Source: a virus
DNA length: 25,760 nucleotides
IMG/VR virus record: IMGVR_UViG_3300038701_002083
Span: 1-25,760 of that record
Reading direction: 5' to 3' (one strand)
A program made the position numbers and the translations under genes. The notes below the pieces were generated by a model, which saw only the letters and a list, made by a program, of their open reading frames with translations, was not told the DNA's origin and did not search any database. Positions 6,579 through 12,738 of the stretch are shown piece after piece (positions within the stretch are counted from its first letter, which is position 1; every line of letters starts with the position of its first letter).

Positions 6579-8648
6579 CTACGGATACGGTGTTGCGCCA
6601 CCGTTATTAGCTGTGACTTTTGACATGCCATCAGCCAAAGCCGCAATCGCTTCGGGGTCACTATCTTTGCCAGTTTTAAATGTCACAGTGAATGTCATCT
6701 CACGGTCAACCGCCATATCCTCAATATAACCAGCCGAGGCTTCAATCGGGCCCATGATTGCCATTGCAGAATTTTCCATGCCTGTCATCCGCACTTCACC
6801 AGCAACTTCACCGAGTTCAGTGACCTTTTCTTTTAATCCCTCAATACCTGCCAGTGGCTCTGTCAAGTCCATACTACCGAGTAACCCTCCAGACATGCCC
6901 TCACCGCCCTCAGCATCACCCATTGGAGCTCCAAACGTAGGCAAAAGCCCGCCACCGCCAAATAATTGTCCAGCAAATTGGTCGATACCCTGACCCAAGG
7001 GCGTACTCTGGAACATTGCCAGTTGTGCCGCGTTAGCGATTTGCTCATCAGTATGACCAGCCACCTGACCCTGCTCAATCGCGGCCAGCACCGCTTCCAT
7101 CGCATTGACACCTGCTTCCGTGCCGAGCTTCTCTGTAATTTCGGCAAGCTGTGGCGCAATATCATCTTCAATTGCCGACCCAAGCTCAGTTTGACGACCC
7201 GTCGCCATATCAAAATCGGATTGGATGCCCTCACTATCAGCACCCTCAGACAGGTTTTCCATCACAAGGTCTGATAACTCGCCTAATCGTCCGCCATCCT
7301 CTTTGCCCAGCATCTGATCCAGCGTCATGTTTTCAAAGGCTTCTCGGGCTTTAACGGCTTCATCTGCAAGTTGTTTTGCCCCATCCACCATACGATCAAT
7401 AGACTCAACCTGTTCATCACGAATGAATGGGTTATCCCTTAGTTCATCAGCCATGCCCTTTATCTGTTCATAGCCACTAATAGCAGCTGCAATTGAAGTC
7501 TCAGACATCAACCCCATATTCCCCCGACCTTGGAAGGATTGATTCTGTAAATTCCCATATAACGATTGGAAATCGCCAAAGCTGGAATCAGTAGCATATT
7601 GTCCAGCTTCACCTGTCATACCCAACATGCTATCTAAAATTGACGAGCCCATGTCAGGTAACAGCGACCCCATAGCCCGTTTTTGTCCAGCGAACATCGC
7701 CCCAATATCGAGGGGAGTTGTTGCATGACCCGATTCATCTAAGATGATTTCTTGACCAAGGATAGTGACTTTGGTTTGTTCATAGGTCAGGTTCTCTGGA
7801 TTGATGTTGTTTGCTTCAGCATAAGCAGCCGCGTCTTGTTGAACATCCAACCGTTGCATCATACCGGGCAACATTAATAATTGCGCCCCTGCTTCAATCG
7901 CAGACGATACCACCATGCCCAATTCAGCCCGTAAATTAGCGAATTTGGTTTCTAGCTTGTTGACAGCCGTTACGGAAATATCCGCCGCATCACCCAGTCG
8001 TAAAATGGCTTGTTCACCTTGTTCCATGACAGCCATCGTGAACGCTTCCTCACGATTCAACGCCTGACCAGATGCCAACAACTCATCAATCCGCGCCCGA
8101 ACAGTACCAGAAGCAATCCCGAACGAATCAAGCCGAGCCACACTTTGATTCGCAAGCATCAGAGAAAAATTTTCGATAGCCTCACTAGCCGATTCTGTCG
8201 GCTTTTTGAGCTTGACAGCCATTTCAATTAGCTGATTAACTTCCTCGGCATTACTTGCCAGCCCCATCCGCATCAATTGGCTAGCACCCGACATCAAATC
8301 GAAATCAGATACCACATTGCCAGTCGTCGCCCGCAATTGATTAAGCATCGCATCAGCATTCGCCGTACTTCCAGCCATCGCCTCGAAAATCTGACTCATG
8401 CCCTGTGCTTCAGTCCCGATTTTATTCAGGTCACTCACAACAGACGCAAACCCAGCGACACCGAACCCAGCCACAGCCGCATTCATCGCCGTTCCAAGCT
8501 GAGCAAATCCACCGACACTCCCACTACCTTCACCACCCAAATTACCCACAGTGGTTTCAGTCTTGGCTAATTCGCGGTTAACCTTCTGTAATTGTGGCGT
8601 TGCACTATCTGTCGCAGACAAGATAATATTGATGCGTTCATTAGCCAT
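6579..8648 (-). CDS. Tail tape measure protein, 689 aa
   Basis: Sets tail length and helps eject DNA. It is the longest gene of the block, placed between the chaperone pair and the tail hub as in other siphoviruses. The N-terminus (MANERINIILSATDSATPQLQKVNRELAK) is the usual tape-measure opening, followed by a Gly/Ala-rich hydrophobic segment (about 45-80) and long Ala/Glu/Met-rich helical stretches. The frame extends to TTG 8660, but ATG 8648 is the better start. Using about 0.15 nm per residue, a general rule for tape measures, the tail would be around 100 nm. No lysozyme or peptidase domain is seen. A terminator-like hairpin lies only 15-40 bases upstream of the start. Confidence 0.88.
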   Translation of the reverse strand: MANERINIILSATDSATPQLQKVNRELAKTETTVGNLGGEGSGSVGGFAQLGTAMNAAVAGFGVAGFASVVSDLNKIGTEAQGMSQIFEAMAGSTANADAMLNQLRATTGNVVSDFDLMSGASQLMRMGLASNAEEVNQLIEMAVKLKKPTESASEAIENFSLMLANQSVARLDSFGIASGTVRARIDELLASGQALNREEAFTMAVMEQGEQAILRLGDAADISVTAVNKLETKFANLRAELGMVVSSAIEAGAQLLMLPGMMQRLDVQQDAAAYAEANNINPENLTYEQTKVTILGQEIILDESGHATTPLDIGAMFAGQKRAMGSLLPDMGSSILDSMLGMTGEAGQYATDSSFGDFQSLYGNLQNQSFQGRGNMGLMSETSIAAAISGYEQIKGMADELRDNPFIRDEQVESIDRMVDGAKQLADEAVKAREAFENMTLDQMLGKEDGGRLGELSDLVMENLSEGADSEGIQSDFDMATGRQTELGSAIEDDIAPQLAEITEKLGTEAGVNAMEAVLAAIEQGQVAGHTDEQIANAAQLAMFQSTPLGQGIDQFAGQLFGGGGLLPTFGAPMGDAEGGEGMSGGLLGSMDLTEPLAGIEGLKEKVTELGEVAGEVRMTGMENSAMAIMGPIEASAGYIEDMAVDREMTFTVTFKTGKDSDPEAIAALADGMSKVTANNGGATPYP

Positions 8649-8662
8649 AATGCCATCCAATC

Positions 8663-8688
8663 AAAAAAGCCCATCATCGGATGGGCTT
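8663..8688 (-). terminator. Terminator-like hairpin just upstream of tape measure
   Basis: AAGCCCATC (8667-8675) and GATGGGCTT (8680-8688) form a perfect nine-pair stem with a four-base loop. On the - strand a run of six T follows, so this is a textbook rho-independent terminator. It ends only about 15 bases before the tape-measure ATG. It resembles the hairpin in front of the protease-capsid gene. Confidence 0.8.
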
Positions 8689-8706
8689 CTGTTTTGTCTA
8701 ATATTG

Positions 8707-8730
8707 CCCACAAATTATTGTGGGGTTTTT
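8707..8730 (+). terminator. Plus-strand terminator-like hairpin
   Basis: CCCACAA (8707-8713) pairs with TTGTGGG (8718-8724) around a four-base loop and is followed on the + strand by G and five T. No + strand gene lies upstream for several kilobases, so it may block antisense transcription. It is sandwiched between the - strand terminator and the REP-like copy B. Confidence 0.55.
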
Positions 8731-8750
8731 GTAGGGACGGGCTTCCGTCC
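8731..8750 (+). repeat. REP-like palindrome, copy B
   Basis: GTAG (8731-8734) is followed by GGACGG, loop GCTT, and CCGTCC (8745-8750), a perfect six-pair stem. Same orientation and same GTAGGGAC start as copies at 3199 and 20841. It lies in the gap between a small membrane-protein gene and the tape measure. Confidence 0.6.
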
Positions 8751-8759
8751 GTTTAATAA

Positions 8760-9047
8760 TTACCGAGGCGGTTTAAATGAGTCATGCGGATTCATCGGTG
8801 CGGATGGTGGGTTCTGTGTCGGTGGGGCTTGCCGTCGGATTAACTCTTGCATCATCGCTTCCAAATCGCGCTCATGCTGTGTTTTACCCTCTGCCCATAC
8901 ACCTAATGCAATCACAAATAAGAAGAACGCGCACCCCAATAAGGCACTATGTTCACCTGTCATCGCTCGTACTGTCAAACTATTGACCGTAAAATATAAA
9001 CCAGCCATCAATGCCAGTACCGCCACACCTAAGCTAATGCCACGCAT
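8760..9047 (-). CDS. Two-span membrane protein, 95 aa
   Basis: ATG 9047 has a strong AGGAGA ribosome binding site, so I prefer it to the longer frame from 9086. Two membrane helices (about residues 5-23 and 34-51) are followed by a hydrophilic helix (EGKTQHERDLEAMMQELIRRQ) and a Pro-rich tail. A membrane protein between the tail chaperones and the tape measure is unusual. It could be a holin-like or superinfection-exclusion protein inserted in the late block. Flanking hairpins on both sides (9121-9138 and 8663-8750) suggest an inserted cassette. Function is unknown. Confidence 0.65.
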   Translation of the reverse strand: MRGISLGVAVLALMAGLYFTVNSLTVRAMTGEHSALLGCAFFLFVIALGVWAEGKTQHERDLEAMMQELIRRQAPPTQNPPSAPMNPHDSFKPPR

Positions 9048-9120
9048 AATAATAAGGTCTCCTATACTTTTTGATAAGTATATCAATCAGCAAGCCACTG
9101 CGCGAATTTTTAATAAAATA

Positions 9121-9138
9121 GCACAAGACATATTGTGC
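9121..9138. terminator. GCACAA hairpin, second copy
   Basis: GCACAA (9121-9126) and TTGTGC (9133-9138) with a six-base loop, the same arms as at 3163-3180. On the - strand it is followed by a T-rich stretch, so weak termination after the short 44-residue gene is possible. Confidence 0.4.
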
Positions 9139-9155
9139 AGGGCTAACTAGCCGCG

Positions 9156-9290
9156 TCATCCATCATCATCTTGATTATCCTCACACCCATACTTGAAAAC
9201 GCGACACGCAATCCAGTTAATTAGCGCATCAAACAAATCGAACAACGCGTCTGTAGTTTCAAGTTTACCATGTGGATACTTCTTCGACAT
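9156..9290 (-). CDS. Very short acidic protein after the chaperone pair, 44 aa
   Basis: ATG 9290 lies four bases after the stop of the second chaperone frame, with GGGTGAT just upstream; earlier in-frame starts fall inside that gene. The protein begins MSKKYPHGKLETTDALFDLF and ends in an acidic tail. Tight spacing suggests it is translated with the chaperone frame. A small gene at this place occurs in some siphoviruses, but no family is recognised. Confidence 0.5.
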   Translation of the reverse strand: MSKKYPHGKLETTDALFDLFDALINWIACRVFKYGCEDNQDDDG

Positions 9291-9294
9291 ATCA

Positions 9295-9537
9295 TCACCC
9301 GTGTATCGCCAAATAAAACGGAACATAAGCCTCAAGCGACAACTTGCCCTCATCATTCTTGAGCTTGTCAAGCGTCTCAGTCAATTTCTTGTTGCGGTCT
9401 CGGTCAAATAATATCAATTGTTCCTTCTCCCAACTGGGAAGCCCGAAGAACGCACTAATCGTCAGATGCTTCTGATGGCAAATCCGCAACACCGTTTCCC
9501 GGTATATCTGGAAATCGATCCGCATCTTCTTTAGCAC
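9295..9537 (-). CDS. Second tail-assembly chaperone frame (GT-like), 80 codons
   Basis: This frame overlaps the 3' end of the upstream chaperone gene by 83 bases and ends just before the tape-measure region, the arrangement of lambda G/GT, where a frameshift fuses the second frame to the first. Relative to the first frame it is in the +1 (equivalently -2) register. An in-frame TGA at 9538-9540 limits the shift to 9455-9537. Possible slip codons are AAA-G (9529-9532) and TTT-C (9511-9514). Independent starts are also possible at GTG 9537 or ATG 9525, both close to an AAGGTGAG sequence. The product is helical and Lys/Leu-rich (FDRDRNKKLTETLDKLKNDEG), as chaperone C-terminal parts often are. Confidence 0.65.
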   Translation of the reverse strand: MLKKMRIDFQIYRETVLRICHQKHLTISAFFGLPSWEKEQLILFDRDRNKKLTETLDKLKNDEGKLSLEAYVPFYLAIHG

Positions 9538-9946
9538 TCACCTTCTTACCATATGCCCACGACCGCAAAGCGACAATAAATGCCGTAAAGACATCAGCAT
9601 CCATCGCCCTTAAAATTTCGGCTTTTTCAGCGATGGTTTCAGGCTCAGGGTCACCCCAATCCACATCACCACCAGCATCAAGCGCATAGGCAAGTCTCAG
9701 TGCGTTTCGTTGAATCTCAGCGCGGTCTTCATATTTTTTGAGCTCGACAACATCAACAACATATTTGCTCGGATCATTGATGTCTTTCTTTTTGGGGGTT
9801 ACATTTTGGACAACTTGCATCCCCAGTTCATTCCACATGTCATATGACAAGCCAACTAAAGTGACCTCATCGATGACCTTACCCTTTGTATCGCTAATAA
9901 CAACATCAAAAGGCTTTTGCATATGTTTTCTTACTTGAAATGCCAT
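9455..9946 (-). CDS. Tail assembly chaperone (G-like), 163 aa
   Basis: Directs the tape measure during tail polymerisation. The frame extends to 10102, but ATG 9946 with GAGGGAC close upstream gives a natural start (MAFQVRKHMQKPFDVVISD). Length, place between the tail-tube region and the tape measure, and the overlapping second frame identify it; the sequence itself shows no diagnostic motif. The middle is helical (YEDRAEIQRNALRLAYALD). Near the C-terminus the mRNA contains GGGAAAC exactly in slip register (see findings). The stop is TAG at 9455-9457. A GGGCAG/CTGCCC hairpin precedes the ribosome binding site. Confidence 0.72.
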   Translation of the reverse strand: MAFQVRKHMQKPFDVVISDTKGKVIDEVTLVGLSYDMWNELGMQVVQNVTPKKKDINDPSKYVVDVVELKKYEDRAEIQRNALRLAYALDAGGDVDWGDPEPETIAEKAEILRAMDADVFTAFIVALRSWAYGKKVSAKEDADRFPDIPGNGVADLPSEASDD

Positions 9947-9959
9947 AAGTCCCTCGTGT

Positions 9960-9980
9960 GGGCAGGTGAATTGACTGCCC
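9960..9980. promoter_or_regulatory. Leader hairpin before the chaperone gene
   Basis: GGGCAG (9960-9965) pairs with CTGCCC (9975-9980) over a nine-base loop. It lies a few bases upstream of the chaperone ribosome binding site on the - strand and lacks a T-run. It may tune translation or mRNA processing. Confidence 0.4.
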
Positions 9981-10001
9981 ATATTATCATTAAAAAAGAC
10001 G

Positions 10002-10412
10002 CTAGGTAACCGCGACACCTGTATTATTGATGTCGATGACAAGCTCTGTTGCACTATTCGCAAAACAAACCTGAGAGATATAATCACCACTAGACAAATC
10101 ACCTAGCGGGACAGTCTCCCCAGCAGTTGTGCCCAAATAATAAAAAGTCTTTGCGGTCAACCCGCCACCGACGGTAACAACAGCACCGTCAATTGCAATC
10201 ATCACAAATTCACCACTAACAGCATCATGCAAAGCCATGCCATAAACAACAGCACTCGCTTCCACATCAGCATCAGCAGCCTTTACTTTCGAGTTGTCGG
10301 TCGTATCAATATATACCCAATCGTGCTTACTGATCGTTCCACCAGCCACTCGGATTTTAACACCCGACTTACTATCTGGTGTTGACGCTCCACTAAATGT
10401 TATAGCAGTCAT
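10002..10412 (-). CDS. Capsid-cement / decoration-like protein, 136 aa
   Basis: Small, beta-rich, Gly/Val/Asp-rich protein: GVKIRVAGGTISKHDWVYID, then VYGMALHDAVSGEFVMIAI and DGAVVTVGGGLTAKTFYYLG. This is the pattern of phage structural cement proteins (DUF2190-like), which bind the capsid surface and stabilise it. It stands between tail tube and chaperones rather than beside the capsid gene, so a tail decoration role is the main alternative. GGGAG in the preceding intercistronic gap is a good ribosome binding site. The stop is TAG. Confidence 0.65.
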   Translation of the reverse strand: MTAITFSGASTPDSKSGVKIRVAGGTISKHDWVYIDTTDNSKVKAADADVEASAVVYGMALHDAVSGEFVMIAIDGAVVTVGGGLTAKTFYYLGTTAGETVPLGDLSSGDYISQVCFANSATELVIDINNTGVAVT

Positions 10413-10414
10413 CG

Positions 10415-10864
10415 CTAACTCCCTATAACACTATCAGTAACAGCACCATCAATAGTCAATGTGAGACTCAATTTCTGAGGATCACCCGAACCAGCCGCCG
10501 CATTAACGATCTGAGCTTCACCACCCAGCTTGACTTCGCAGTCATACTGAATAGACCCAGCCGAACCATCAGGTGTCTGTACCCGAAGCGATCGCGCCCC
10601 ACCTTTGCTACTAGCATGTAACGCCCATTCGCGCACATAACCAGCAAATGAGGTTGGGGAGTTATCATTATAATACGTGATACTCACGGTCCCCATGATG
10701 CCGCCTTCCATAGCCTTTCCCCAGCGATCATTCAGCACATGAAATTGACCACCGTTCACTGTCAAAGGCATAGCGATAGTCTCTATACTACTAGAAACAT
10801 CTTGCAATGCGTTGCTCGCATTATCAAATTGGACGATACAATCACCGCCCGCCATCTTACTCAT
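10415..10864 (-). CDS. Major tail (tube) protein, 149 aa
   Basis: Length, beta-rich composition and place (after the neck/tail-completion genes and upstream of the chaperones) fit the tail tube subunit that polymerises around the tape measure. Visible features are an N-terminal strand (GDCIVQFDN), a long loop (LNDRWGKAMEGGIMGTVSITYY) and C-terminal strands (QKLSLTLTIDGAVTDSVIG). It overlaps the upstream gene by eight bases, with AAGGAC as ribosome binding site. No diagnostic motif is visible, so the call rests on size and synteny. Confidence 0.65.
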   Translation of the reverse strand: MSKMAGGDCIVQFDNASNALQDVSSSIETIAMPLTVNGGQFHVLNDRWGKAMEGGIMGTVSITYYNDNSPTSFAGYVREWALHASSKGGARSLRVQTPDGSAGSIQYDCEVKLGGEAQIVNAAAGSGDPQKLSLTLTIDGAVTDSVIGS

Positions 10865-11216
10865 CTGATTTGTCCTTCACTTTAATTGACTTGACTTGTT
10901 TTTTTGGTTTTGGCGTAGGAATCACACCGTGCGTTTTCAGAAGTTCATAATCCGCATGAGATTCATCCACAATTTCAAACACATGCCCTTCAAGTAGCTG
11001 GACAACATGCTCGGGAACACCTGCATAATATCCCTTGCGGAATAAAATCGGCGGGGGGGCAGCTTTTACATTCGGGATGCGCTTACCAGTCTCAATGACT
11101 TCGACCTCTCCATTAGGGTTGTAAGGTTCTTCATCGGAGAAATACGTCCCTGCGGTAATTCTGTCATCGTTCTCACTACGAATAATGTTCTTTATGGCTT
11201 TAAAAAATCGTGTCAT
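10857..11216 (-). CDS. Unknown late protein, 119 aa
   Basis: Soluble, with a basic N-terminus (MTRFFKAIKNII), a central PPPILFRKGYYAGVPEHVVQLLEGHVFE segment and a Lys/Pro-rich C-terminus (PTPKPKKQVKSIKVKDKSDE). Overlaps of four bases upstream (ATGA) and eight downstream tie it to the neck and tail genes. A small neck or tail-tube accessory protein is the natural guess from position. No family is recognised. Confidence 0.6.
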   Translation of the reverse strand: MTRFFKAIKNIIRSENDDRITAGTYFSDEEPYNPNGEVEVIETGKRIPNVKAAPPPILFRKGYYAGVPEHVVQLLEGHVFEIVDESHADYELLKTHGVIPTPKPKKQVKSIKVKDKSDE

Positions 11217-11668
11217 TCGATTATTTCCTTAACTGTCAGAGTCACAATGACCCCATAGTAAACATTCTTAGACTTTGGCGGAAATGGGTATTCTCCCCAT
11301 TCAATATCCAATCCCTCGACTGTTACCAATGGGAATCCCAGCTTTTGATTGTCCTGCATGACCGAGATGTAATTATCAACATACTCCACCAATTCAGTTG
11401 AAGCCGATAACAACGTCCCCTTCTTTGCTGATGAATAAAGCATCAGGTCTGTAATCTGCCACGTCGCTGTCTGAGTTCGACCTAAAGAAACCGTAGTAAT
11501 GCTACGCCCTTCACTCTCACCCATTTGTAAACAGAAAATCATTCGTGCAGGGGTAACTTTGATACTCTCAACCGCCTCAGAGGCTTTATGAACAATCGGA
11601 GTCTTTGACGATGTACCAATCGATAACGCCCCAATGGCATCCATGATTCCAAGTATATTCGTACCCAT
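11213..11668 (-). CDS. Tail completion / terminator-like protein, 151 aa
   Basis: Position between head-tail connector and tail tube, size of about 150 residues, and an alpha/beta layout ending in alternating strands (KNVYYGVIVTLTVKEIIE) match the tail-terminator class that caps the tail and joins it to the head. A helix around ASTELVEYVDNYISVMQDN lies in the middle. It is one base from the upstream stop and overlaps the downstream gene by ATGA. No signature motif is seen, so the assignment is by synteny. Confidence 0.6.
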   Translation of the reverse strand: MGTNILGIMDAIGALSIGTSSKTPIVHKASEAVESIKVTPARMIFCLQMGESEGRSITTVSLGRTQTATWQITDLMLYSSAKKGTLLSASTELVEYVDNYISVMQDNQKLGFPLVTVEGLDIEWGEYPFPPKSKNVYYGVIVTLTVKEIIE

Positions 11669-11669
11669 A

Positions 11670-12203
11670 TCACACCAACTTTTTGTACGGTTTCAGGAGC
11701 ATCTGAATGTCATCAGGCATCATCGCAGCTTCTGCTTGATCCTCAAGTCGCAACCAATGCAAAATCAATTGGATACACGCCATCTTGACATCTTCAGGGG
11801 GTGTCTGCGAGTATCCCCAATACCCCACGACAGAGATTGCTCCCTCTGGGCTATCCTCATACTCCCATACAACATCAGACCCTGTTTTGAGCTTCACACC
11901 ATAGAATGGCGCGTTATTAAGAGGCATCGTCACATAGTTAGATGAAGCCACGACATCCCCATCACCATTCGTAATCACTAAATCTGTAGTGACCGCCATC
12001 CATTCATCAAAAAGAAGCTCACGCCCAGACACATAATCAAATGTCCGTTCCGATGTGCTATCAACTTCAAACACATTATTGGTATGTCGCTCGATTGCGG
12101 ATTGCGCCCGAGGGATTAATGCCGAGATTTCGGCATCACGAGAGGTCTCATCTGCTGAATACCCCCCATGTTGCCGAATATCGTTCAATGTCACATATGC
12201 CAT
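11670..12203 (-). CDS. Head-tail connector (gp6-like adaptor), 177 aa
   Basis: Forms the ring under the portal to which the tail attaches. The N-terminus MAYVTLNDIRQHGGYS with DAEISALIPRAQSAIERHTN is the helical opening typical of gp6-like connectors. A beta region follows (ERTFDYVSGRELLFDEW, then TTDLVITNGDGDVV), and the C-terminus has PPEDVKMACIQLILHWLRLE, the closing helix of this family. It overlaps the upstream stop by one base (TAATG). Confidence 0.82.
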   Translation of the reverse strand: MAYVTLNDIRQHGGYSADETSRDAEISALIPRAQSAIERHTNNVFEVDSTSERTFDYVSGRELLFDEWMAVTTDLVITNGDGDVVASSNYVTMPLNNAPFYGVKLKTGSDVVWEYEDSPEGAISVVGYWGYSQTPPEDVKMACIQLILHWLRLEDQAEAAMMPDDIQMLLKPYKKLV

Positions 12204-12655
12204 TAGGCTACAATTTCAGCAACCGAGGCAAGGTCAACATCAGGTGCATTGCTATAGTGAGCGGGCTCACCAAGAACAATAACTGCACAATCGCTTGTCG
12301 CTGTGGCAACCACAAGTGCACCTTCGATGTATTGAAGACCTTGTGCCGCACATTCTTCTGCTGTGACCTCAACAATCGCCTGCTTATCACTATCGCCACC
12401 AGCCTCGGTCAACTGAGTGATAGCTTTTCCTGTTACCGCGGTGGCGTGACTCCCAGCATTGGAAGAAGCCCCACCTGAAACGGAAAAATCGACCGTAGCA
12501 CTTGTACCCAGTGCCCCTGCCATCACAATGAAAATCACGCGAGTGAAATTCTTCATGTTGATTTCATCAGTGTTGTAGGTAGCAGCAGTGTTAGCATCAG
12601 GATCGACTGTGCCAATAACTGCCAGACGTTCTGTAAGTCTCGACTTACTAGCCAT
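12203..12655 (-). CDS. Phage structural protein of unknown role, 150 aa
   Basis: A beta-rich, Ala/Thr/Val-rich protein with the pattern MKNFTRVIFIVMAGALGTSATVDF early, AVTGKAITQLTEAGGDSDKQ in the middle and LQYIEGALVVATATSDCAVIVLG near the end. I recall similar proteins located between capsid and connector genes of other phages; they are presumed virion or decoration proteins without a proven role. A terminator-like hairpin separates it from the capsid gene. AAAGG lies eight bases before ATG 12655. Confidence 0.68.
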   Translation of the reverse strand: MASKSRLTERLAVIGTVDPDANTAATYNTDEINMKNFTRVIFIVMAGALGTSATVDFSVSGGASSNAGSHATAVTGKAITQLTEAGGDSDKQAIVEVTAEECAAQGLQYIEGALVVATATSDCAVIVLGEPAHYSNAPDVDLASVAEIVA

Positions 12656-12684
12656 AATTCATTGCCTTTCATATTATAGAATCT

Positions 12685-12716
12685 AAAAACGGGCTAGATT
12701 TTTCACCCAACCCGTT
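12685..12716 (-). terminator. Terminator after the capsid gene
   Basis: AACGGG (12688-12693) and CCCGTT (12711-12716) form the stem, and the - strand continues with a run of five T. It lies 23 bases beyond the capsid stop and about 30 bases before the next gene. It would cut the amount of downstream message relative to capsid message. Confidence 0.6.
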
Positions 12717-12738
12717 GGATTTAAATGTAAAGCCCTAT

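Noticed and set aside
8551-9150. 199-codon + strand open frame
   Set aside because: It runs through terminators, a REP-like element and the - strand membrane gene with no coding character; a shadow frame.
9494-9500. Canonical -1 frameshift at GGGAAAC producing the second chaperone frame
   Set aside because: The -1 frame reaches TGA after about a dozen codons and does not enter the second chaperone frame, which is in the +1/-2 register.
12041-12478. 145-codon + strand open frame
   Set aside because: Lies opposite the connector and structural-protein genes, which have clear families, start sites and coupled overlaps; a shadow frame.
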